Source: Bacteroidales bacterium (GTDB lineage: Bacteria > Bacteroidota > Bacteroidia > Bacteroidales > Muribaculaceae). Taken from it: 64,000 nt of DNA. Position 1 is the first letter of the stretch, and the number at the start of each line of letters is the position of its first letter. Location of the stretch: NCBI GenBank assembly GCA_019416285.1, contig DXXM01000003.1, forward strand, positions 62,001-126,000, read 5' to 3'. Below, one piece after another: positions 1 to 6,913 of this stretch. The notes below the pieces were generated by a model that was given only the letters and a program-made list of their open reading frames with translations, was not told the origin of the DNA and ran no database searches. Both the position numbers and the translations under genes were made by a program.

Positions 1-115
1 GCGTCTCGGCGAAGGCTCGGGCGCCGTGTGTGCCTATCCGATAATCGAGTCGGCCGTGAGGATGATAAACCGCATGGATTCCTTTGCTGACGTTGCGGTG
101 ACAAAATATTTCTGA
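1..115 (+). CDS. cobT: Nicotinate-nucleotide--dimethylbenzimidazole phosphoribosyltransferase, 3' end only
   Basis: Only the last 37 codons are present; the reading frame starts at base 2 and ends at TGA 113-115. The tail reads RLGEGSGAV followed by a short helix with IIESAVRMINRMDSF, which matches the LGEGxGA and C-terminal helix of CobT. CobT makes alpha-ribazole phosphate from nicotinate mononucleotide and dimethylbenzimidazole, the lower-ligand branch of cobalamin assembly. The gene is followed after 19 bp by cobS and cobC, the two next steps, which supports the call. The rest of the gene lies outside the window. Confidence 0.85.
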   Translation, partial: RLGEGSGAVCAYPIIESAVRMINRMDSFADVAVTKYF

Positions 116-134
116 AATTTCTACCGAACTACAG

Positions 135-887
135 ATGAAACGAGTGGCCGCAGCCTTCATACTCTTCACCCGTCTCCCGCTCTGGCGATGGGTATCGCCT
201 TCGCAGGAAGCCTATTCCGACGCCGTGGTTTTCTGGCCTCTGGTCGGATGGCTCACCGGCGGTGTGACCGCCCTGTGTCTGCTGCTTTTCTCCTGTGTGA
301 TGCCCTGGCTTCCGGCTGTGGTGCTGTCGATGGAACTACGACTGCTGCTTACGGGCGCTCTCCATGAGGACGGCCTGGCCGACTTCTGCGATGCTTTCGG
401 CTGCGGAGGAGACAAGGCGAGGATTCTGTCGATAATGAAGGATTCCCACATTGGCACTTACGGAGTTCTCGGGCTGATTTTCTATGCCCTGATGATGGTG
501 AGCCTCCTCGCGTCCCTTCCTCCGTATGTGGCTGCATGTACGGTATTCGCGGCCGATCCGTTCAGCAAGTTTTGCGCCGGTCAGCTCACGAATTTTCTTG
601 ACTATGCACGTCCGGAAGGGGCCAAAAACAGGATTTCGTACTCGCGTATGGACTGGTCGCGCCTGCTGGTTCAGGCACTTTTCGGCCTACTTCCGCTCGG
701 AGTGCTCTGCTCCGTCTGTCCGGAACTGTGTATCGCTGCGGTGTTGCCGGTAGCGACACTGCTGTTGCTGTCATGGATGATGAGGCGGAAAATCGGCGGC
801 TACACGGGCGACTGCTGCGGCGCCACTTTCCTGCTCTGCGAGCTGTCGATGGTTCTCGGAATCTGTGTTCTTCTGCCTTTGATATGA
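135..887 (+). CDS. cobS: Adenosylcobinamide-GDP ribazoletransferase (cobalamin synthase)
   Basis: 250-residue, very hydrophobic protein with several predicted membrane helices, the usual CobS size. The conserved cytosolic signature HEDGLADFCDAFG followed by IMKDSHIGTYG is seen at about residues 76-115; these acidic motifs bind Mg and the GDP-cobinamide. The enzyme joins adenosylcobinamide-GDP to alpha-ribazole (phosphate) in the inner membrane. It sits 19 bp after cobT and its TGA overlaps the ATG of cobC (ATGA), so the three genes look translationally coupled. cobU would be expected upstream of the window. Confidence 0.93.
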   Translation: MKRVAAAFILFTRLPLWRWVSPSQEAYSDAVVFWPLVGWLTGGVTALCLLLFSCVMPWLPAVVLSMELRLLLTGALHEDGLADFCDAFGCGGDKARILSIMKDSHIGTYGVLGLIFYALMMVSLLASLPPYVAACTVFAADPFSKFCAGQLTNFLDYARPEGAKNRISYSRMDWSRLLVQALFGLLPLGVLCSVCPELCIAAVLPVATLLLLSWMMRRKIGGYTGDCCGATFLLCELSMVLGICVLLPLI

Positions 888-1417
888 AACTTGTATTTAT
901 CCGCCATACTTCTGTCGCTGTGGCTCCGGGTGTCTGTTACGGACAGTCGGATGTGCCTCTCGCGCCGACTTTTGAAACCGAGGCCGCAGAGGTGATGCGC
1001 CGTCTTGCACCATATAAATTCGACCGCGTCTATTGCAGTCCGCTGTCGCGCTGTCGTCGGCTCGCAGCCTATTGTGGCTACGAATCCCCGCAGATTGATT
1101 CACGCCTCATGGAAATGAATTTCGGTGAGTGGGAGATGAAGCGCTACGACGAGATTACCGACCCGAGGCTCGAGTTGTGGTATGCCGATTTTGTCAACGT
1201 CCGGGCCACGGGTGGGGAGTCGTCGATGGAGCAGCGCGTACGCCTGACTGATTTTATAAATGAGCTGAAGAACACAGCCGCGGCGGATGAGACTGTGGCC
1301 GTCTTCACCCACGGGGGCATAGTGATTCATGCTCTCGCTACCCTTGTCGGCATGACCGATACGGAGGCCTTTGCCGCACAGCCCGGCTATGGAGCTATAG
1401 TTGAAATAGATATCTGA
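884..1417 (+). CDS. cobC: Alpha-ribazole phosphatase (histidine phosphatase family)
   Basis: 177-residue cytosolic phosphoglycerate-mutase-like phosphatase. The RHT catalytic motif lies at residues 7-9, the SPLSRC element follows, and the second catalytic histidine is in VFTHGG. The start at 884 is chosen because it overlaps the cobS stop as ATGA and puts the RH motif at the usual distance; a longer in-frame extension upstream is non-homologous. CobC removes the 5'-phosphate of alpha-ribazole phosphate or of adenosylcobalamin phosphate. The 3' end overlaps the convergent cbiB gene by 23 bp. Confidence 0.92.
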   Translation: MKLVFIRHTSVAVAPGVCYGQSDVPLAPTFETEAAEVMRRLAPYKFDRVYCSPLSRCRRLAAYCGYESPQIDSRLMEMNFGEWEMKRYDEITDPRLELWYADFVNVRATGGESSMEQRVRLTDFINELKNTAAADETVAVFTHGGIVIHALATLVGMTDTEAFAAQPGYGAIVEIDI

Positions 1418-2330
1418 CACCGGCAGCGAGAGCCACGGCCATCACTTCGGCTATGCGGTTGACGCGTATCGCGGTTTCGGCGTCGGCGGTGGTCAGCCTG
1501 CGGTCGTTTGTGCCGATGAAAGGTTTGTCGACCTGTTCGCCGAAATAGTCGTGCGGCCCTCCGAAGCGGCAGTCAAGTATGCCTGCGAGTGCGGCTTCGG
1601 GATAGCCGCTGTTGGGGCTCGCGTGGCGGTGGCCGAAGCGTCCCACAAATTTTATAAGCCCCGGCCGTCCGGCTGCGATAACCATCAGCAGCGCTGTCAG
1701 ACGCGCCGGGATATAGTTGGCTACGTCGTCAATGCGTGCGGCCGTGCAGCCGAAATCCCTGTAGCGCAGATTCCGGTAGCCGACCATCGAGTCAAGAGTG
1801 TTTATCATTTTATATGCCACCATTCCCGGAACGCCTAAAATGGCATACCAAAACAGCGGAGCGACTACTCCGTCGCTCAGATTTTCGGCAAGAGTTTCGA
1901 GGGCAGCGGTGCGAATCTCATTTTCCGAGAGGTACATGGTGTCGCGCCCTACAATTCTCGCAACCTGCCTGCGCCCGTCGTCGAGTGACCTGTCAAGAGC
2001 CTCGAACACCATACGGACCTCGCGGATAAGCGTGGTCCCCGCCAGGCAGTAGAATATCAGCACTGTCTCGACGGCGATTTTCACCCACGGGAATGGCGAA
2101 AGTGCTTTCAGTCCGAACCAGGCAATCAGAAAGACAGCCAGTATGAGCCCGACGGCCGTGCACGCGCCTTTGACGTGACGGTGAGCTCCTTTGTTAAGAC
2201 GGTGTTCGAAAAATCCGATAGCTTTTCCGAACCATACAATCAGATGCGGCAGGCGCGGAGGGTCGCCGAGCGTGAGGTCGAGAATCCAGGCAAGGAGAAG
2301 AGGCAGAAGAGTTATAATGATTCCATCCAT
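1395..2330 (-). CDS. cbiB: Adenosylcobinamide-phosphate synthase
   Basis: 311-residue integral membrane protein of the CbiB/CobD(Pseudomonas nomenclature) family. It begins with hydrophobic helices followed by LTLGDPPRLPHLIVWFGK and carries RNLRYRDFGCTAARIDDVANYIPARLTALLM and SPNSGYPEAALAG, all family hallmarks. It attaches aminopropanol phosphate to adenosylcobyric acid. Its start overlaps the end of cobD by 19 bp, so cobD-cbiB form an operon in which the upstream enzyme makes the (R)-1-aminopropanol-2-phosphate used here. Its 3' end overlaps cobC on the other strand. Expression is probably governed by the riboswitch upstream of cobD. Confidence 0.93.
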   Translation of the reverse strand: MDGIIITLLPLLLAWILDLTLGDPPRLPHLIVWFGKAIGFFEHRLNKGAHRHVKGACTAVGLILAVFLIAWFGLKALSPFPWVKIAVETVLIFYCLAGTTLIREVRMVFEALDRSLDDGRRQVARIVGRDTMYLSENEIRTAALETLAENLSDGVVAPLFWYAILGVPGMVAYKMINTLDSMVGYRNLRYRDFGCTAARIDDVANYIPARLTALLMVIAAGRPGLIKFVGRFGHRHASPNSGYPEAALAGILDCRFGGPHDYFGEQVDKPFIGTNDRRLTTADAETAIRVNRIAEVMAVALAAGVRYLFQL

Positions 2331-3328
2331 TGTCTTATGGCGTTGATGAGCATATCGTTTTCAGCGGGTTTCTGTGCGGCGATACGGAAATTGCCCTCTC
2401 CGAGCCCTTCGAAATTGGAGGCGTCGCGGATGAGGATGCCGTGGTTATTCACAAGATACTCCTTGAGCTCCGCGGCACTTCCGGCAGGAAGTTTGCAGAG
2501 GATGAAGTTGCAGTCCGTGTCGCTGACAGCGATTCCCAGTGCGCGCAGGCTTTCAGCTATTCGGAGCGCCTCGCGGTGAAGCCCGTCGGCGTCGATATGA
2601 TAATTGCTTTTGTTGTCGAGCAGATACTTCGCGGCTTCGATTGCTAACTGGTTCACAGACCAGGGCATGCGCAGTTCCCTCATGCGGCCGATAAGCCGTG
2701 GACTTCCGATGGCGTAGCCTATGCGAAGGCCCGGGATAGCGAAGCGTTTGGTGAGAGAGTGGAGTGTGATTACGTTATCCCTTCGGGCGACCTCCGGTGC
2801 CATCAGAAGCGGCAGAGCGGTATAGTCGGAATAGGCCTGATCTATTATGAACACCGTCTGCGGCATACTGTCAATCAGACCAAGCAGTTCCTCTTTGTCA
2901 TAGACCTTCCCGGTAGGATTGTTCGGATTGCAGAGCCACACCGTCACTGAATCTTCCGGAATATCGGAAAGCGCTCCGATGTGTGTGACCCTGTGGCCGT
3001 GGATGCGGCATGCGTCCTGATACTCTCTGAAAGTCGGCCCCACAATTACGGATTTTTCGCTTCCCGACGACATCTGGGCTATGAGATATATCGCTTCGGT
3101 TGCCCCGTTGGTGACTGCCACACATTCTTTGTCGATTCCGGTCTCATCCGCCAGCATCCTCCCGAGCGACAGTGGTTCCGGCTCCGGATAACTCTTGATT
3201 CCCTCACCGACCGATGCGAGATAAGCCATCAGCCCCGAATGGTCGACATCAGAGCAGATATTAGTGCTGAAATTATGGCACACCCTCGTGCCGTAACGAA
3301 ACGAATCGTCGCCGTGTCCCTCAATCAT
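2312..3328 (-). CDS. cobD: Threonine-phosphate decarboxylase (PLP-dependent aminotransferase fold)
   Basis: 338-residue fold-type I PLP enzyme, close to histidinol-phosphate aminotransferase. NPNNPTG at about residue 134 and the Schiff-base lysine in SLTKRFAIPGLRIGY (K194) are visible. The N-terminal HGDDS and NFSTN segment is characteristic of CobD. It makes (R)-1-aminopropan-2-ol phosphate from threonine phosphate for the nucleotide loop. The position next to cbiB separates it from histidinol-phosphate aminotransferase. The ATG at 3328 is 28 nt downstream of the cobalamin riboswitch, which should shut the operon down when B12 is plentiful. Confidence 0.92.
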   Translation of the reverse strand: MIEGHGDDSFRYGTRVCHNFSTNICSDVDHSGLMAYLASVGEGIKSYPEPEPLSLGRMLADETGIDKECVAVTNGATEAIYLIAQMSSGSEKSVIVGPTFREYQDACRIHGHRVTHIGALSDIPEDSVTVWLCNPNNPTGKVYDKEELLGLIDSMPQTVFIIDQAYSDYTALPLLMAPEVARRDNVITLHSLTKRFAIPGLRIGYAIGSPRLIGRMRELRMPWSVNQLAIEAAKYLLDNKSNYHIDADGLHREALRIAESLRALGIAVSDTDCNFILCKLPAGSAAELKEYLVNNHGILIRDASNFEGLGEGNFRIAAQKPAENDMLINAIRQWMESL

Positions 3329-3356
3329 TTTCGCGTCGCATGATGGAATAAAGTCT

Positions 3357-3527
3357 GTCTATGTCGACATACTGCTTAAGATGTCTGCGGCAGTAATTTT
3401 CCACGCACATTATAGCTGGCAGTGACATGTATTTCAATAAGTCTCAGCAGTAATTACACCAGTGGGTTTGTCCAGGATTCTCGCCTGATTCTCATTTTTT
3501 TATCGCACAGGGGCGAAATCAAAACAT
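3357..3527 (-). promoter_or_regulatory. Cobalamin riboswitch in the leader of cobD-cbiB
   Basis: Read on the - strand, the conserved core is present: GAGAATCAGG, CGAGAATCCTGG, then ACCCACTGGTGTAA (about 3443-3498), which matches the GGGAA..GGTGnGAATCC..CCCGCnACTGTAA core with a few changes. The CAGG/CCTG stem closes the GAAT loop. A B12-box-like GTCACTGCC follows at about 3417-3425, and an AAGCAGTATGTCGACATAG segment at 3357-3377 corresponds to the 3' conserved AGTCAGGAnACCTGCC region. The element lies between a promoter and cobD, a cobalamin gene. This fills most of the 359-bp gap between cobD and the next gene. Exact ends are approximate. Confidence 0.82.
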
Positions 3528-3531
3528 GGCG

Positions 3532-3561
3532 TAAAGGTAAGAATATTTGCTAATCTGACAA
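3532..3561 (-). promoter_or_regulatory. Promoter of the cobD-cbiB riboswitch transcript
   Basis: On the - strand a -7-like element TACCTTTA (3532-3539; 7 of 8 to TAnnTTTG) lies 19 bp downstream of TTG (3559-3561). The aptamer would start within about 10 nt of the transcript start. Confidence 0.55.
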
Positions 3562-3639
3562 AATATATCCTTCTGCCTTTCGTTGTGGCTTGTCGGACAA
3601 CTTTTGTATTATCGCAGCTTTTTCGCATCATGGCGGATG

Positions 3640-3660
3640 TAAATTTGTGGAAACAAATTT
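3640..3660 (+). promoter_or_regulatory. -7 element with a perfect palindrome at the transcript start
   Basis: TAAATTTG (3640-3647) is a full match to the Bacteroidetes -7 element; no good TTG is seen 18-20 bp upstream. It overlaps a perfect inverted repeat, AAATTTGT (3641-3648), GGAA, ACAAATTT (3653-3660). The palindrome could be an operator at the start site or a 5'-end RNA hairpin for the gene at 3688. Confidence 0.5.
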
Positions 3661-3687
3661 AAAAACCGACTTTTAAAAATCAGGATT

Positions 3688-4329
3688 ATGAAAAAGCAAG
3701 TGACTGAACTCGTGATGAATGTGACAAATAAATCGTATGACGCTACTTTCCGGTATGAAGGGGTGCCTGGGAGGAATGTTTCGAAAAAGTTTTATGCAGA
3801 TATCTGTCAGCGGGTGGCGGAGAGTGTGATGGTAACCGGTGGTAATGAGTCGGTGGTGGAGAGGACTATGGCCGTGATTGACGCGTATATTTCAAAAGGA
3901 ATCAAGCCTGACGAAGAGACTGAAAGCGTGGGCATACTCATCATTTTTCATATACTCAAGGCGGAAATCGACAGAGCAATCACCCGCTCCTGCCTCGCAC
4001 GTCAACGCGCCCTCACGCGCCGCAATTCGCATGATTCCACCAATTCCATCATAAAAACAACTTCAGATATGCCTCAAACAAAATACAAAACACCTCAAAC
4101 GACTTCTGCTACGTCCCAAATAACTCATGTCAATAAAGATGGTTCAATCACTACAGATGCCTCACTAAATAAAGCTCCTGCACTTATCTCCGAACCTCCC
4201 GCTGCAACTATCTCCGAACTTTCCGCTGCGCCTACTCCGAGTCTCAACCCTAGGGAGCGCCGCAAAATCGTGCGCAGTCAGCAGCGGTTACTTAATAAAA
4301 TCGGGAAGGGCCATAATATATTAATGTAG
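3688..4329 (+). CDS. Hypothetical protein with disordered Ser/Thr/Pro-rich middle
   Basis: 213 residues, not recognised. Residues 1-110 look folded and mostly helical, starting MKKQVTELVMNVTNKSYDA and containing an IDRAITRSCLARQRALTRR helix; no signal peptide. Residues about 115-195 are low-complexity, rich in T, S, P, A and Q, and probably disordered. The C-terminus is basic (NPRERRKIVRSQQRLLNKIGKG), which could bind nucleic acid or a partner. It is monocistronic, with its own -7 element and palindrome upstream and a terminator directly after the stop. Codon use is more AT-rich than the cobalamin genes beside it. No function is assigned. Confidence 0.7.
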   Translation: MKKQVTELVMNVTNKSYDATFRYEGVPGRNVSKKFYADICQRVAESVMVTGGNESVVERTMAVIDAYISKGIKPDEETESVGILIIFHILKAEIDRAITRSCLARQRALTRRNSHDSTNSIIKTTSDMPQTKYKTPQTTSATSQITHVNKDGSITTDASLNKAPALISEPPAATISELSAAPTPSLNPRERRKIVRSQQRLLNKIGKGHNILM

Positions 4330-4334
4330 TGTAG

Positions 4335-4355
4335 AGCTCTTTAACAGAGCTTTTT
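4335..4355 (+). terminator. Rho-independent terminator
   Basis: AGCTCT (4335-4340), loop TTAAC, AGAGCT (4346-4351), followed directly by a run of T (4351-4355). It ends the transcript of the hypothetical gene six bases after its stop. Confidence 0.75.
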
Positions 4356-4390
4356 AACCGTTAAATCCTTGATTTTGTCGACCCCAGGGG

Positions 4391-4421
4391 TTGGCTCGTA
4401 TGGGGATAAGTTGTAAATTTG
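4391..4421 (+). promoter_or_regulatory. Promoter of the GNAT gene
   Basis: TTG at 4391-4393, 20 bp spacer, perfect -7 TAAATTTG at 4414-4421. Same arrangement and flanks (TTGTAAATTTGCGA) as the promoter at 6364-6394. The transcript would start only a few nucleotides before the ATG at 4434. Confidence 0.8.
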
Positions 4422-4433
4422 CGATAAAAAGCT

Positions 4434-4937
4434 ATGATTGAAACTGACAGACTGATACTGAGGCCGTGGCGGGTGGAGGATGCGGGGGCGCTTTTCAGGT
4501 ATGCTTCCGACAGCCGGGTGAGCGAGCTTGCTCTGTGGCCCTGTCATACCTCGGTAGAAATGAGCAGGATGGTGATTGAGGAGATTTTCATGCCCAACCG
4601 TTTTTCGTTTGCGATGGCGCTCAGGGAGACTGATGAGCCTGTGGGGTGCATCGGTCTTGTGCCTCAAGGCGACGAGCACCACGAGACGGTATCGACGGAG
4701 CGCGAGGTTGGGTATTGGATAGGTTATCCGTATTGGGGCCGGGGACTAACGTCGGAGGCGCTCGAAGGTCTTATCGGCTATCTCCGTGGCGTCCCCGGAA
4801 TTGAATCCCTGCTCATCACGGCCGACAGCCGCAACACGGCCTCGCACCGCGTAGCCGAGAAATGTGGTTTCAGCCATGTCGAGGACTATACGCTCGACGG
4901 TATTCCGAGCAGGGCGTTCAGACTGAGAATTTTATAA
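4434..4937 (+). CDS. GNAT family N-acetyltransferase (RimJ/RimL-like)
   Basis: 167 residues with the RimJ-type start MIETDRLILRPWRVEDA, the central beta-strands REVGYWIGYPYWGRGLTSEAL that form the acetyl-CoA pyrophosphate loop, and the C-terminal HRVAEKCGFSHVED. Such enzymes acetylate N-terminal amines of proteins or small molecules with acetyl-CoA; the substrate cannot be told from the sequence. It has its own strong promoter with a very short leader. The next gene begins 22 bp downstream, so co-transcription is likely. Confidence 0.85.
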   Translation: MIETDRLILRPWRVEDAGALFRYASDSRVSELALWPCHTSVEMSRMVIEEIFMPNRFSFAMALRETDEPVGCIGLVPQGDEHHETVSTEREVGYWIGYPYWGRGLTSEALEGLIGYLRGVPGIESLLITADSRNTASHRVAEKCGFSHVEDYTLDGIPSRAFRLRIL

Positions 4938-4959
4938 AATCGGCTGAAAGGAATCCTGT

Positions 4960-6321
4960 ATGACAATGAAATCGTATGACATCGGCCTTGCGAGGATGGC
5001 GGCGGTGATTATCGCGCTTATCCTTACGGCCTTGGGCCTGACGACTATGGCGCAAGCCGCTGTCGTGGCCGACTCCGTCACGCGGCAGCCGTTGCCGGGG
5101 GCCACGGTGTTTGACTGTAGGGGAAGCGCTGTAGGTATGTGTGGCGCAGACGGGCGACTTCCGTATATCCCTGCGGCGGCTTATCCTGTGACCGTGCGCT
5201 ATTTAGGTTTCGGAGAAAGGACACTGGCCACGGCGCCTTCCGACACCGTATTCCTTCAGGAAAATCTGCTCGAATTGCCGGAGGTGGTGATTGAATCGCG
5301 CCAGCACAAGGTATTGCACATATTGGCATACGTGAGGGAATACTCCACGCTCACCTCCTACACCGATACCGTGTTTCTCTTCCGGGAGAAGATGGTGGAC
5401 TATATGCTTGTGCCGGACCGTAAGATGAAATTTCGCGGCTGGTCGACTCCGAGGATTCTGAAATGTAAGTCATATTACCGCTTTACGAATGACCTTGGCC
5501 TCGACAGTGTGAGCGACAGGAGCAACCATCATTTTTCATGGTCTGACTGGGTCGGCGTGGTGCCGGTGAGGAAGATGCCCGGCGGTCTCGAAGCGACGGA
5601 GCGCGGCACAAGGACACACTACGGGAAATATAGCCCGAAGGAGGTGTGGACACGAAACGACGGTCGAGTGACCGTGGATGTCAATGTGCTTGCCGATACC
5701 ACGAGTCGGAAATGGGTGCCGGGACTTGCGGGATTTTTCAGTGACGGACTTGATTTCGAGGAGTTCAGAATCCGGTTCAACTACGACAATGTGGTGGGTG
5801 ACACCGTGACTCCTCTTGACCTTACGGGCTATTCCTTCAATATCGAGTCGGCCGGCCGCGGACACGCCATGTTCCGATTCAACCGACCCGACGAGCGCTT
5901 TTTCGTGAGCACCTATGCTGAGGTCTATATGCTCGACAAGGAGTATATCACCGTGAAAGAAGCTAAAAAATGGGAAAAGCATAATTTCAACGACGACAGG
6001 ATTGAAATATATGAGCCCGCGAAGGCGCCTGAGTTGCAGCCTGCTATACTGGCGCTTATCGGACGCGTGGAGAGCATAGATAAGGAAACCGACAGAATGA
6101 TGCTTGCTCCCGACTACAGGCTTGCTATGGGCGCAGGGAAGAAGGGAAGGCGCAATTTCCGCCTTGACCGCAGGGCGTTGCTGATGCTGAAACAGGCGAC
6201 GGGAATCACTTATTTCAGGTCGCACCGGAAAATCAACCGCGAGTGGAAGGATTTCAAAAAGAAAGTAGTTGACGGAAATGAAGCTCGCAAAAAACGGATA
6301 GAGGGGAAGGATGAGAGGTGA
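4960..6321 (+). CDS. Secreted CarboxypepD_reg-like domain protein
   Basis: 453 residues. A signal peptide (hydrophobic AAVIIALILTALGLTTMAQA, about residues 13-33) is followed by a carboxypeptidase-regulatory-like beta-sandwich: VVADSVTRQPLPGATVFD, then VTVRYLGFGERT and LELPEVVIESR, at about residues 34-115. The rest (about 116-453) is a mixed segment common in Bacteroidetes envelope proteins with no known catalytic motif, ending in a basic Lys/Arg-rich tail. It is likely periplasmic or outer-membrane-associated. It lies 22 bp after the GNAT gene, possibly in one transcript. Function unknown. Confidence 0.72.
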   Translation: MTMKSYDIGLARMAAVIIALILTALGLTTMAQAAVVADSVTRQPLPGATVFDCRGSAVGMCGADGRLPYIPAAAYPVTVRYLGFGERTLATAPSDTVFLQENLLELPEVVIESRQHKVLHILAYVREYSTLTSYTDTVFLFREKMVDYMLVPDRKMKFRGWSTPRILKCKSYYRFTNDLGLDSVSDRSNHHFSWSDWVGVVPVRKMPGGLEATERGTRTHYGKYSPKEVWTRNDGRVTVDVNVLADTTSRKWVPGLAGFFSDGLDFEEFRIRFNYDNVVGDTVTPLDLTGYSFNIESAGRGHAMFRFNRPDERFFVSTYAEVYMLDKEYITVKEAKKWEKHNFNDDRIEIYEPAKAPELQPAILALIGRVESIDKETDRMMLAPDYRLAMGAGKKGRRNFRLDRRALLMLKQATGITYFRSHRKINREWKDFKKKVVDGNEARKKRIEGKDER

Positions 6322-6363
6322 TACCCCATTAACCATCTACCCGTAACAATTATTGGCAATCAC

Positions 6364-6394
6364 TTGTTTTAGTAGAAGATAAATTGTAAATTTG
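6364..6394 (+). promoter_or_regulatory. Promoter of the toxin-antitoxin operon
   Basis: TTG 6364-6366, 20-bp spacer, perfect -7 TAAATTTG 6387-6394. The ATG of the antitoxin follows 17 bp after the -7 element, giving a very short leader. Confidence 0.8.
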
Positions 6395-6411
6395 CGACAA
6401 AAGACAAAGCT

Positions 6412-6618
6412 ATGACTCAGTTGATACTTAATATTTCGGACCCGTCGATAGTGCCGAGCCTGCGGAAAGTTCTTGGGGCTATCGATGGTGTGACCATCGC
6501 CCGTCAGAAAAGGTCGTCACGCAAATGTGGCCTTGACGAAGCTCTTGAGGAAATCAAGAAAGGCGATGTGGAGCGCTATGATACTGCCGACGACTTTTTT
6601 AAGGCAATGGGAATATGA
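6412..6618 (+). CDS. Antitoxin of a YafQ-type type II toxin-antitoxin pair
   Basis: 68-residue protein with a short beta-strand N-terminus (MTQLILNISDPSIVPSLRKV) and an acidic C-terminal tail (ALEEIKKGDVERYDTADDFF) typical of segments that wrap the partner toxin. Its stop overlaps the toxin start (ATGAG), which gives the coupled translation usual in these operons. The sequence does not clearly show a DinJ-like ribbon-helix-helix, so the DNA-binding fold is uncertain. It should neutralise the toxin and may repress the promoter just upstream. Confidence 0.8.
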   Translation: MTQLILNISDPSIVPSLRKVLGAIDGVTIARQKRSSRKCGLDEALEEIKKGDVERYDTADDFFKAMGI

Positions 6619-6890
6619 GTTATACTCTTGAGGTTCCCAAGCGTTTCAAAAAGTCGCTGGCGAGATGTCTGAAGCGCGGGCTTGATGAAAACAGGTTCAA
6701 GGAGGTAATCAGAACCTTGGTCAACGGCGAGCCGCTCCCTGACAGAAACAGGGCGCACAAACTGTCGGGTAAATATGCAGGATGCTGGGAATGTCACATC
6801 CAACCTGACTGGCTTCTGATATGGATGCAGAACGACGAAAAGCTTATCCTCGTACTTATAGATACCGGTAGTCATAGCGATTTATTCTGA
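6615..6890 (+). CDS. yafQ: YafQ-family mRNA interferase toxin
   Basis: 91 residues of the RelE/ParE superfamily, YafQ subfamily, which cleaves mRNA on the ribosome. The catalytic set is intact: H48 (AHKL), H61, D65 and W66 in ECHIQPDWLL, and H87 in TGSHSDLF, equivalent to H50, H63, D67 and H87 of E. coli YafQ. The ATG overlaps the antitoxin stop. rmlB begins 23 bp downstream and may be read through from the same promoter. Confidence 0.9.
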   Translation: MSYTLEVPKRFKKSLARCLKRGLDENRFKEVIRTLVNGEPLPDRNRAHKLSGKYAGCWECHIQPDWLLIWMQNDEKLILVLIDTGSHSDLF

Positions 6891-6913
6891 AAGATAGATA
6901 GTTAGAAAGAAAA

